NCBI GenBank assembly: GCA_028875335.1
Contig: JAPPEF010000051.1
Location: 1-24,650, forward strand
Reading direction: 5' to 3'
From: Gemmatimonadota bacterium
GTDB lineage: Bacteria > Latescibacterota > UBA2968 > UBA8231
Length of the DNA stretch: 24,650 nucleotides
Shown here: piece by piece, positions 15,379-22,701 of the stretch
How positions within the stretch are numbered: the stretch's first letter is position 1
How the letters are laid out: each line of letters opens with the position of its first letter
The notes under the pieces: model-generated
Seen by the model: the letters and a program-made list of their open reading frames with translations, nothing else
Told to the model about the DNA's origin: nothing
Databases searched by the model: none
Translations under genes and position numbers: made by a program

Positions 15379-15927
15379 ATGACTACTACCGATTTGATCA
15401 CCGCCGACGAGTTGTTGCAGATGAAGGACGATGGCTTCCGCTATGAACTGGTCCGAGGAGAATTGGTAAAAATGAGTCCAGCCGGCCACCAACACGGCAG
15501 AATCGTGCTCAATTTGACAGGGCCGCTTTTCCAACACGTAAAGACGCATAACCTAGGTGCTGTCTATGCGGCCGAAACCGGCTTCAAACTGGCCGAAGAT
15601 CCCGATGTAGTGCGGGCACCAGACGCGGCCTTCATCCGGCGCGAGCGGGTCGAAGAGGTAGGCCAAACCGAGGGCTTCTGGCCCGGTGCCCCAGACCTAG
15701 CGGCCGAGGTCATCTCACCGGGAGATACCCACGCCGAGGTCCAGGACAAGATCGCCGATTGGCTCGACGCTGGCACCCGCTTAGTCGTGGTCGTCAATCC
15801 AAGCACTCAAACGGTCGCTTTGTATTACTCGCGCAGCGACGTCCGCATCCTGACCATCGACGACGTACTCGACGGCGGCGAAGTAGTGCCGAACTGGACC
15901 CTGCCGGTGCGAGATATTTTTCTTTAA
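15379..15927 (+). CDS. Uma2 family PD-(D/E)XK nuclease-fold protein
   Basis: The start chosen is ATG 15379, with GGAG (15369-15372) six bases upstream, giving 182 residues. The sequence follows the Uma2 (DUF820) pattern: an N-terminal 'RYELVRGELVKMSPAGHQHG', 'VVRAPDAAFI' with the metal-binding Asp82, 'APDLAAEVISPGD' with Glu110, a Lys at 124 in 'VQDKIADWLDAGTR', and 'LVVVVNPSTQTV'. The active-site residues therefore look intact. Uma2 proteins are abundant in cyanobacteria and candidate phyla, often in many copies, and their biological role is poorly defined. The gene is followed after 6 bp by the convergent oxidoreductase gene. Confidence 0.92.
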   Translation: MTTTDLITADELLQMKDDGFRYELVRGELVKMSPAGHQHGRIVLNLTGPLFQHVKTHNLGAVYAAETGFKLAEDPDVVRAPDAAFIRRERVEEVGQTEGFWPGAPDLAAEVISPGDTHAEVQDKIADWLDAGTRLVVVVNPSTQTVALYYSRSDVRILTIDDVLDGGEVVPNWTLPVRDIFL

Positions 15928-15933
15928 ATATCT

Positions 15934-16896
15934 CTACAACACCCCCCGATGCCCCCTGCGAACGGCCTCACACAAGCGCATGGTATGCACGGCATCGTCC
16001 AAATTCGACCACGGCGTGCGATCCTCCAGAATGCAATCGACAAAATGGACGACTTCGTTGAAGCCGGCCCCGCCCATTGCTTCGATCTCCTCGTCCTCTA
16101 CGGTAAAAGGCTCCCTCTCTTCATAGCCCTCCACCCGCGGCCCTCGGGTCATATCCAGATAAATCGACAAATCCTCGCCGTGTACTTCGGCCCGCTGAAT
16201 GCGATAGCCCACGCCGTAGTGGCTCATCATGGTGCCGAAGGTGCCCGTATCGAAACGCACCACGGCATTGTGGCGATGGCACCCAGGCCGCTCGCCGTCT
16301 TGCACCATCCCCTGTACCTCCACCGGAATGGCCGCTTCCTCGGCGCTGCGACCGGCCAGCCAGCGCAGCAAATCGACGTGGTGAATGGCATCGCATATCA
16401 CCGGGTCAGGTGCCGCTGGTCCTAACAGGGTCACCGGCTTGTTATACGTGGCAGCGCAATGCACCGCGCCGCCAGCAGCCTGGATGCGCTGCCGCACGGC
16501 TAGCACTTGGGGAAAGTAACGCCGGTTAAAAGACACCAGCGCCTTGCCCTCGCTCTGCTGGGCCGCTTGCGCCATTTGCTCGGTCTCGGCCGTGGTCATG
16601 CCCGGCGCTTTCTCCACCGAGGTGTGCAGCCCGCGCTCCAAGCAATTGAGCACGATGGGCAGCAAGTGGCCGGGCATAGTGACCACGTGCACGACCTCTG
16701 GCTGGCAGACATCGAGCATCTCCCGATAGTCGGCAAAGGCGCGTTCCGGCCCCCATTCGGCCTGATTTTTGCACAGCCGTTCCTCGTCCAGTTCGGCAAT
16801 GCCCACCAAGCGCAAGCGCGGCTCGTCGGCAATCATGCGGAAGTGCGACTGGGCGTGGCCGCCGCAGCCGATGACCGCTACTTTCAAATCTGCCAT
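15934..16896 (-). CDS. Gfo/Idh/MocA family NAD(P)-dependent oxidoreductase
   Basis: The 320-residue product begins with a Rossmann motif, VAVIGCGGHAQSH (Gly10, Gly12, Gly13), for NAD(P) binding. The family's EKP motif appears as VEKAPG, with Glu95 and Lys96 kept and Pro replaced by Ala97. The C-terminal substrate domain carries 'DAIHHVDLLRWLAG' (Asp169, His172/173), matching the catalytic D-x-x-H region. Length is slightly short for the family but complete. AAGGA precedes the ATG at good spacing. Members oxidise or reduce sugars, inositols and related polyols; the substrate here cannot be told. It is divergent from the kinase-like gene, with element A between them. Confidence 0.93.
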   Translation of the reverse strand: MADLKVAVIGCGGHAQSHFRMIADEPRLRLVGIAELDEERLCKNQAEWGPERAFADYREMLDVCQPEVVHVVTMPGHLLPIVLNCLERGLHTSVEKAPGMTTAETEQMAQAAQQSEGKALVSFNRRYFPQVLAVRQRIQAAGGAVHCAATYNKPVTLLGPAAPDPVICDAIHHVDLLRWLAGRSAEEAAIPVEVQGMVQDGERPGCHRHNAVVRFDTGTFGTMMSHYGVGYRIQRAEVHGEDLSIYLDMTRGPRVEGYEEREPFTVEDEEIEAMGGAGFNEVVHFVDCILEDRTPWSNLDDAVHTMRLCEAVRRGHRGVL

Positions 16897-16935
16897 AAGG
16901 CTTCCTTTCCAATAAGTTGAGTGCCAAAGCTAAGG

Positions 16936-17072
16936 ACACGACAGTAGAGCGGTATGGGATGCTTCGCTCCGCTCAGCATGACAGGTGCTGACGCCTCATG
17001 TTGTCATGTTGAGCGGAGCGAAGCGGAGTCGAAACATCTTATTCCTCGATGCCCGTGCGTAAACTGTCGTGT
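16936..17072. repeat. Nested inverted-repeat element A (MITE/REP-like)
   Basis: The outer arms are ACACGACAGT (16936-16945) and ACTGTCGTGT (17063-17072), a perfect 10-bp inverted pair. The inner arms (16962-16983 and 17002-17023) are complementary over 22 bp with one mismatch and have the GCTCCGCTCA / TGAGCGGAGC type. The inner right arm runs on into GCGGAGTCGAAACATC, which partly mirrors the left flank. The same design recurs in element B near 22.1 kb. No transposase is encoded in it. Confidence 0.88.
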
Positions 17073-17133
17073 ATTAAGATAATTGCCAATATACAGTGCC
17101 GATTACTCCTATGCTCGTTCTTCGTCGACAAAT

Positions 17134-17162
17134 TTGACAGAGGATTGTGGGGCCAGTATAGT
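17134..17162 (+). promoter_or_regulatory. Near-consensus sigma70-type promoter
   Basis: TTGACA (17134-17139), a 17-base spacer, then TATAGT (17157-17162) differ from the housekeeping consensus at one base. A start of transcription near 17169 would leave a leader of about 32 bases with AAAGGA ahead of ATG 17201. It should drive the kinase-like gene and probably the PLP enzyme after it. Confidence 0.72.
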
Positions 17163-17200
17163 GTTGCATCTTGGTTCACGACATTCCAAAGGATATGCTC

Positions 17201-17818
17201 ATGCGCGTCATTGCCGTTGGCTGCGAATACTCGGGCGTCAGCACCCTCATCGATCAGGTGCATCAATGGGGGCTGAGTCGCGGAATTAGCCACCACTTAG
17301 ACGATCATTTTACCATCCCCGACGCCTATCACCTCAGCGACGAGGAGCAGCTAGCCATGCTGGCCATGCTGCCTGCCATCAAGGAGCGCTTCCAGCGCTT
17401 CCAGATCGTCTATCACGTGCGCTTGCTGCACCGCTATCGAGACATCTTGTTGGGCGGCTTCCACATTGAGGAAAAGGTGTACGGCCCCAAATACTACTAC
17501 CCAGGCATTGGCATCGACATCCGCGAATACGAGCCGGACATGCCCGACGACACCATACTCGTCCACCTGCACGCCGCGCCCGAAACAATCCGCGCCCGCA
17601 TGGCCGCAGCCCCACACCCGCACTCATTGGTCCCCGCCGAAGACGTTCCAGAAATTCTAGATCGTTTCCAGCAAGAAGTGCGGGCCTCTTGGATCAGTCG
17701 CAAATTCGCCATCGACACTACCGATCTAACGCCGCCCCAACTCCTAGAAACCTTCCTCAACCGCTCCATCCCCCACCTCAGCCCTGAAGACGCCGCCACG
17801 CGGCTCTTGGCCCCTTAG
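17201..17818 (+). CDS. Kinase-like protein with degenerate P-loop
   Basis: The start chosen is ATG 17201: AAAGGA (17188-17193) is seven bases upstream, and the promoter rules out the TTG at 17171. The 205-residue product opens MRVIAVGCEYSGVSTL, shaped like a Walker A motif (G7-x4-G12) but with Val13 where the catalytic Lys belongs. The C-terminal half resembles nucleotide or small-molecule kinases: 'TILVHLHAAPETIRARM' like the LID-flanking 'PE.i..R' region, then 'RFQQEVRASWISRKFAIDTTDLTPPQLLETFL'. A middle region is rich in His and Tyr (KVYGPKYYYPG). It may be a non-catalytic nucleotide-fold protein or a kinase with a relocated Lys. It is 40 bp before the PLP enzyme, on the same strand. Confidence 0.78.
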   Translation: MRVIAVGCEYSGVSTLIDQVHQWGLSRGISHHLDDHFTIPDAYHLSDEEQLAMLAMLPAIKERFQRFQIVYHVRLLHRYRDILLGGFHIEEKVYGPKYYYPGIGIDIREYEPDMPDDTILVHLHAAPETIRARMAAAPHPHSLVPAEDVPEILDRFQQEVRASWISRKFAIDTTDLTPPQLLETFLNRSIPHLSPEDAATRLLAP

Positions 17819-17858
17819 CTTCCACCCATGACTAATCACAACACGCAGAGCACGGAAA

Positions 17859-19145
17859 ATGGCAGATTCGAGAAGGGACTTTTTTAGAAAGGCGGGTAAC
17901 CTCACGCTCGGCGCAGCGGCTGCATCTATATGGGCCTCCGACAGCCTGCAAAAGGTCCACGCAGCCACTGAACGCCTCGGCTCAGCCTCTCCAGAGGCCA
18001 GTGCATTGGACGAACAATTCTGGTACAGCGTGCGCGGGGCGTTCAATTTGTCTCCCCAGTTTATCAACTTCGAGAACGGATACTTCAGTCCGCAGCCAGA
18101 AGCTGGGATCAATGAGGTGTGCAAAAATGCCCGCGCCATCAACGAAATCCCCTCGTTTTACATGCGGCGCAAGCTGGTGGACGACACCCGAGAGATGCAT
18201 CAATTGTTAGCGAGCTTTGCCGGTTGCTCGGACGAAGAAATCCTCCTGACGCGCAACACGACCGAATCGCTCAACATCGTCATCATGGGACTGAAGCTGC
18301 AACCCGGGGACGAGGCATTGTGGGGAACCTACGAATACGGCAGCATGAAGGTCGCGTTTGAGCAGCGCGCCGCCCGCGAAGGCATACTCAACAAGGTGCT
18401 CGACCTGCCCATCACCTCCATGGACAATGACGAGATCGTCGCAGCCTACAAAAAGGCCATTACACCGCGCACCAAAGTGATCCTCGTCTCCCACATCGTC
18501 TATTTAACCGGCCAAGTGCTGCCCGTGCGCGAAATCTGCGACATGGCCCACGAGCAGGGGGTGGAAGTCATCGTCGATGGTGCCCATGCCTTTGCCCATC
18601 TAGCCGACAAAATCCCCGACCTACACTGCGATTACTACGGAGCGAGTCTGCACAAGTGGATGCTGGCACCGCTGGGCACGGGCATACTGTACATCAAAAA
18701 AGAAAACATCGACAAGGTGTGGCCGCTGTTCGGCGACGGTGGGTACGCCTCGGACTCGATTCACAAGTTCGCCCACATCGGCACGTATCCGGCTTACTTG
18801 CAACTGGCCTTGGCCGAGGCCATCCGCTTTAACCAGACCATCGGCTTGGAGCGCAAAGAAGCGCGCTTGCGCTACATCAAAAACTACTGGGTCGATCGCC
18901 TGATCGACGTGCCCAACATCGTCGTCCATACGCCCCGCGAGGTCCATCGCTCGTGCGCCATTTCCACCGTTGGCATCAAGGGACAAGATCCCGCGGACGT
19001 TACCAACGCCCTGTACGACAAATACAAGATATTCACCGTGCCACCGGGGTATCCCGGAGCAGTCCGCATTTGTCCGAACATATACACAATACCCTATGAG
19101 CTGGATGCGTTCGTCGCAGCCATGAAAGAACTAGCCGCCGCCTAG
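17859..19145 (+). CDS. Tat-exported class V aminotransferase-fold (isopenicillin-N-epimerase-like) PLP enzyme
   Basis: The 428-residue product carries a twin-arginine signal (SRRDFFRK, Arg5-Arg6), a weakly hydrophobic stretch (LTLGAAAASIWA) and a possible cleavage after VHA. The rest is a full-length fold-type I PLP enzyme of the class V group: 'FENGYFSPQP' at the N-terminus, 'TRNTTESLNIVI' for phosphate binding, 'VIVDGAHAFAH' with Asp240 for the pyridine nitrogen, and 'YYGASLHKWMLAPLGTG' with Lys266 for the Schiff base. All key residues are present. It should act on an amino acid-like substrate and, unusually, outside the cytoplasm. It probably forms an operon with the kinase-like gene 40 bp upstream. 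Confidence 0.92.
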   Translation: MADSRRDFFRKAGNLTLGAAAASIWASDSLQKVHAATERLGSASPEASALDEQFWYSVRGAFNLSPQFINFENGYFSPQPEAGINEVCKNARAINEIPSFYMRRKLVDDTREMHQLLASFAGCSDEEILLTRNTTESLNIVIMGLKLQPGDEALWGTYEYGSMKVAFEQRAAREGILNKVLDLPITSMDNDEIVAAYKKAITPRTKVILVSHIVYLTGQVLPVREICDMAHEQGVEVIVDGAHAFAHLADKIPDLHCDYYGASLHKWMLAPLGTGILYIKKENIDKVWPLFGDGGYASDSIHKFAHIGTYPAYLQLALAEAIRFNQTIGLERKEARLRYIKNYWVDRLIDVPNIVVHTPREVHRSCAISTVGIKGQDPADVTNALYDKYKIFTVPPGYPGAVRICPNIYTIPYELDAFVAAMKELAAA

Positions 19146-19177
19146 CGCTGCACCAGTTCCACCGGCCAATTCTCGCA

Positions 19178-20380
19178 CTACGGCCCACGCTCATCGCCTA
19201 TCTCCAACCCCCGAGCGATCTCCAAATTTTCCCTAAATCCTTGGTCATCCGGGGCCAAGCGCACCGCACTAGCAAACGCCGCTGCAGCAGTCGCAAAGTC
19301 CCGGCGCATCAGGTGCAGGTTGCCGAGGCTATTGTACGCGTTGGCATGGGTCGAATCCGCAACGAGTGCTTGGGTAAAAAGCTGTTGGGCCGCGTCGAAT
19401 TGCTCCCCGCGCAAATAGATGTTGCCCAAGTTCACATAAGCCGCAGCAAAGGTCGAGTCGAGCTCAATAGCACGGCGGTAGCGGGCAGCGGCCTTGGCGA
19501 ATTGGCGGCGCTGGCCGTAGAGCACGCCCAAATCGTAGTGGCGGCGCGCGTCCTCGGCCTCGCTCAACAGCGTAAATTCCAAGCTCTTGATCATCTTTTC
19601 CTCTTCTTCGAGGCGCGCAAATCGCTCCAACACCTCGCGGCCCTTTTCCCGCTCGCCTAAGCGCATATAGACCTGTCCTAAATCATAGTGAGGACGCGCC
19701 CAAAACGGGCGCAACGCAACGGCCCGCAGCAAAAGACCCTCGGCCTCTTCGTAGCTCCGCTCCTCCACATACAGAGCACCCAAGCCCGCGTACGCACCCG
19801 CTTGGGTCGTGTCCGCGCGAATCGCCCGGGCAAACGCCGTTTTCGCGGCTTCGCGCTCGCCGCGCTTGACTTCGACTTGGCCGAGATGATACCAAAGCTC
19901 ATAGTGCGTCGAATCTACTTGCAAAGCGCGTTCGTATAGATCAGCGGCCTCTTGATACGCACCCTGCCGGATGTTCAGCAGACCCAAGGCATTGTAAGCG
20001 GAAATGTGCCTAGGGTCGCTTTCCAGTGCCTGACGGAGCGGCGCGTAGGCCGCCTCATACTTCTTTTGCCGAATGTACACAGCGCCGAGCTGGTAGTACG
20101 CGTCCGCGTAATCGGGATTAAGTGCTATAGCTTTTTGGTACGCAACCTCGGCTTGATCGAGGGCATCGATCAAAAAATAGGCATTGGCCAGATTGTAGTG
20201 GACTTGAGGCGCGTCGGGCATCTGCGCGGCCGCTTGCTGGTACGCGGCAATGGCTGCGTGGAAACGCCCGTGTTGGGCGTGTTCAAGCCCCTGCTGGAAA
20301 TACGCGCGCCCTGTAGGCGAGGGCGGCTCCGGCTCTTGGCAGCCGATGAGCAGCAGCGCTAGGCACAAAACCCTAATCAT
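19178..20380 (-). CDS. TPR-repeat lipoprotein (copy 2)
   Basis: The 400-residue product begins MIRVLCLALLLIGC, a lipoprotein signal with Cys14. About nine to ten TPR units follow (for example 'AYYQLGAVYIRQKKYEAAYA', 'AYNSLGNLHLMRRDFATAA'), broken midway by a Glu-rich helix (RFARLEEEEKMIKSL). The C-terminal third aligns without obvious gaps to copy 1 (LYGQR, NLGN.YLR, ADST..A). Its ATG overlaps the stop of the upstream FG-GAP gene by four bases (ATGA), so translation is coupled. It is probably a periplasm-facing scaffold for the FG-GAP protein. It converges on the PLP-enzyme gene with a 32-bp gap and no clear terminator. Confidence 0.93.
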   Translation of the reverse strand: MIRVLCLALLLIGCQEPEPPSPTGRAYFQQGLEHAQHGRFHAAIAAYQQAAAQMPDAPQVHYNLANAYFLIDALDQAEVAYQKAIALNPDYADAYYQLGAVYIRQKKYEAAYAPLRQALESDPRHISAYNALGLLNIRQGAYQEAADLYERALQVDSTHYELWYHLGQVEVKRGEREAAKTAFARAIRADTTQAGAYAGLGALYVEERSYEEAEGLLLRAVALRPFWARPHYDLGQVYMRLGEREKGREVLERFARLEEEEKMIKSLEFTLLSEAEDARRHYDLGVLYGQRRQFAKAAARYRRAIELDSTFAAAYVNLGNIYLRGEQFDAAQQLFTQALVADSTHANAYNSLGNLHLMRRDFATAAAAFASAVRLAPDDQGFRENLEIARGLEIGDERGP

Positions 20381-21984
20381 CGCGGCTCCTCCGCGATCAA
20401 CACTTGTCCGGCCAACACTCCCTCGAACCGCTGCACCTTGCCGCTGGGCCAGCGAATCTCTACTTCGTCGGCCTGCGCGCTAGTGCCGAGACCAAAAAAG
20501 ACGCGCGGGTCGTGGCTCGATAGATAGCTGCCGCCGCGACGCACCTCTCGCATTTGCACCCGAGGCCCGGTGCGCACGCGGATGCGCGCGCCAACGCCGT
20601 CTCGATTGCTCTCCACGCCTACCGTGCGGACGGCCAAGTAGTTGTGTTCGCCGCCCATGTCATTGCGCAGAAGCGAGGGACGTGCATTGATGTGGGATAT
20701 CGCAATATCGAGATCGCCGTCGTTGTCGCAATCGCCCAAGGCCATCCCTCGGCTCGACTGCACAGCACCAAGCCCGGCTGCGGCGCTGACCTCGGCAAAT
20801 CCAGCAGCACCGTCGTTTCTGAACAATTGATCGGGCTGCGCGTACGTGGTCTCGGCGAAAAGTTCCACATTGTCGTCAATGTGACCATTGGCCACGAAGA
20901 GATCCTCGTCGCCGTCCAGATCCCAGTCGAAGAAAGCCGTGCCCCAAGATAGGTACGCCAGCGAGGGCTTACCCAATTTGGCGTCCGTCGTCCGGTCCCG
21001 GAAAAACCCCTCGCCCTCATTGTGGTACAAGGTATTAGTCTCCAAGTAGAAATTCGTCACAAAAAAATCAAAGGCCCCGTCGTTGTCGTAATCGCCCGCG
21101 GCCACGCCCATGCCGGCTTCGGATTGACCTTGGCTATTGTAGGAAACCCCGGCGATCAAACCCATTTCCGCGAAATGACCACCCTCGTTCTGGTAGAGCA
21201 AATTGGGCGTGCCGTCACCTGCGGCGAACAGGTCCAAGTCGCCGTCCAGATCCCAATCGGAAAAAACCGCGCCTAACTCCCGCGCCCGACCCACAGCAAA
21301 GCCCATTTCCACACCGACCTCGGCGAAGCGCCCGCCGTCGTTGCGGTAGAAAGCATCCCCTTCGGGCGCATAGGTCCACGGCGCGCAATAGACCCGGATG
21401 CTATCTTGGCGAAAACAGGCGCGATCCGGGTCGGCGCGGAAGTCCAGATAATTAGCCACATATAAGTCCAAATCGCCGTCCAGATCCCAGTCGCCAAAAG
21501 CCGCGCCCGTGCCAAAGCCCTCGTCGCCCACGCCGGCTATGGACGTGACATCGGCAAAACGACCGTCGCCGCCATTGCGATAGAGGATATTCGCCCCGTA
21601 GCAGGTGATGTACAGATCTGCATCGCCATCGTTGTCGTAGTCAGCAGCCACCACGCCCATGCCGCACCCTGAATTCCCCACGCCAGCCGCTTGCGTCCGC
21701 TCGGCAAAATGGCCATTACCTTCGTTGCGATAAAGCGCGGCCGGACCCGCGACATTGACCCAATACAGGTCGAGCCAGCCGTCGTCGTCATAGTCAAAAA
21801 AAGCCACACCCGACCCCATCGTCTCGGGCAATCGCTTCTGCCCCCTAGCCCCGTTGCGGTGCTCGAATGCAATGCCAGCCGCCACAGCCACATCCACGTA
21901 CCGAGGTTGAGCGACCGCGTCCCCTGTCCCTAGACCAATCAGCAGCGCAAAAATCCAGCGCATCTGTCCATGATGTCCGTCCAT
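20377..21984 (-). CDS. CRTAC1-type FG-GAP/VCBS repeat protein with ASPIC/UnbV domain (copy 2)
   Basis: The product is 535 residues from ATG 21984, or 528 from ATG 21963, which would place the signal peptide (MRWIFALLIGLGTGDAVAQ) at the very start; neither has a strong Shine-Dalgarno. Seven Asp loops correspond one-to-one to copy 1: DYDDDG, DYDNDG, DWDLDG, DWDLDG, DYDNDG, DWDLDG, DCDNDG. The Cys insert (ACFRQDSIRVYCAPW) and the ASPIC/UnbV end (SNRDGVGARIRV, YLSSHDPRVFFGLG, IRWPSG) are present. It is likely an exported Ca-binding beta-propeller. It is the first gene of its unit and starts 15 bp from element B. Confidence 0.93.
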   Translation of the reverse strand: MDGHHGQMRWIFALLIGLGTGDAVAQPRYVDVAVAAGIAFEHRNGARGQKRLPETMGSGVAFFDYDDDGWLDLYWVNVAGPAALYRNEGNGHFAERTQAAGVGNSGCGMGVVAADYDNDGDADLYITCYGANILYRNGGDGRFADVTSIAGVGDEGFGTGAAFGDWDLDGDLDLYVANYLDFRADPDRACFRQDSIRVYCAPWTYAPEGDAFYRNDGGRFAEVGVEMGFAVGRARELGAVFSDWDLDGDLDLFAAGDGTPNLLYQNEGGHFAEMGLIAGVSYNSQGQSEAGMGVAAGDYDNDGAFDFFVTNFYLETNTLYHNEGEGFFRDRTTDAKLGKPSLAYLSWGTAFFDWDLDGDEDLFVANGHIDDNVELFAETTYAQPDQLFRNDGAAGFAEVSAAAGLGAVQSSRGMALGDCDNDGDLDIAISHINARPSLLRNDMGGEHNYLAVRTVGVESNRDGVGARIRVRTGPRVQMREVRRGGSYLSSHDPRVFFGLGTSAQADEVEIRWPSGKVQRFEGVLAGQVLIAEEPR

Positions 21985-21998
21985 GTATTATTTTTGCT

Positions 21999-22151
21999 AA
22001 GTACACGACAGTAGAGCGGTGTGAGATGCTTCGCTTCGCTCAGCATGACAGCATGGGGCGTCATCACCTGTCATGCTGAGCGGAGCAAAGCGGAGTCGAA
22101 GCATCTCAAATCTCCCATGCCTAACGTCCATTGGATTACTGTCGTGTACTT
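21999..22151. repeat. Nested inverted-repeat element B (MITE/REP-like)
   Basis: The outer arms at 21999-22013 (AAGTACACGACAGTA) and 22137-22151 are a perfect 15-bp inverted pair. The inner arms at 22029-22051 and 22068-22090 pair over 23 bp with two mismatches, and the right one extends as GCGGAGTCGAAGCATCTC to 22107, mirroring GAGATGCTTCG at 22023. The outer word, inner word and order match element A, 5 kb away. It fills most of the divergent region between the FG-GAP gene and nrfH. It encodes no protein. Confidence 0.9.
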
Positions 22152-22215
22152 TTAGTTTTTTGTAACCCAAGATACCGGCTTGGCAAGCGACCTACAAGGC
22201 GGCAGGAAAGCGTCC

Positions 22216-22698
22216 ATGCGTCCAACAAGTCCCTATCTGTGGCTCGGCCTGTTGTGGCTAGCCGCCCTAATCGGAGTGGGAGCCTTTACCTTTCACTACG
22301 GAGAGGGCCTGTCCTACTTCAGCGCAAACCCGGAAGCGTGTGCCAACTGCCACATCATGCGGCCCCAGTTAGATTCCTATCGCAAATCCAGCCACCACGC
22401 CGCGGCCACTTGCGTCGATTGTCATCTGCCGCGCAGTTTCTTGAGCAAGTATTTGGCCAAGGCCGAAAACGGCTGGAATCACTCTACAGCCTTTACATTC
22501 CAAAACTTCCCCGAGCCAATATTTATCAACGAGAAAAACTCCCACATCTTACAGCAAAACTGCCTCGCGTGTCACAGCGCCTTCGTCCACCAAATCGTCG
22601 ATACCGAAGCCGTGCGCTGCATCCACTGCCACCGCACAGTTGGTCACGGAGAGTGGGTGGGCTTGGGCGGCGCAGAGGTCGCCCATAACGACGAGTAG
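22216..22698 (+). CDS. nrfH: NrfH-type tetrahaem quinol dehydrogenase, small subunit of nitrite reductase
   Basis: The start chosen is ATG 22216, with AGGAAA (22204-22209) six bases upstream; an in-frame TTG at 22180 has no such site. The 160-residue product has one N-terminal membrane helix ([20 protein letters not shown]) and four CxxCH haem sites: Cys42-His46, Cys66-His70, Cys116-His120 and Cys135-His139. The first reads CANCHIM, the CxxCHxM form in which NrfH uses Met48 at haem 1. This is the NapC/NirT/NrfH fold. It takes electrons from membrane quinol and passes them to NrfA, the next gene. Cytochrome c maturation genes are not in the window. Confidence 0.95.
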   Translation: MRPTSPYLWLGLLWLAALIGVGAFTFHYGEGLSYFSANPEACANCHIMRPQLDSYRKSSHHAAATCVDCHLPRSFLSKYLAKAENGWNHSTAFTFQNFPEPIFINEKNSHILQQNCLACHSAFVHQIVDTEAVRCIHCHRTVGHGEWVGLGGAEVAHNDE

Positions 22699-22701
22699 CT
22701 T

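Larger units (their letters stand above)
16897..17200. other. 304-bp divergent intergenic region
   Basis: It holds the Shine-Dalgarno of the oxidoreductase gene at its left end, nested inverted repeat element A (16936-17072) in the middle, and a near-consensus promoter and ribosome site for the kinase-like gene at its right end. No gene is supported within it. Confidence 0.8.

Noticed and set aside
17171..17200. TTG 17171 as the start of the kinase-like gene
   Set aside because: It would lie about two bases from the predicted transcription start with no ribosome site; ATG 17201 has AAAGGA at ideal spacing.
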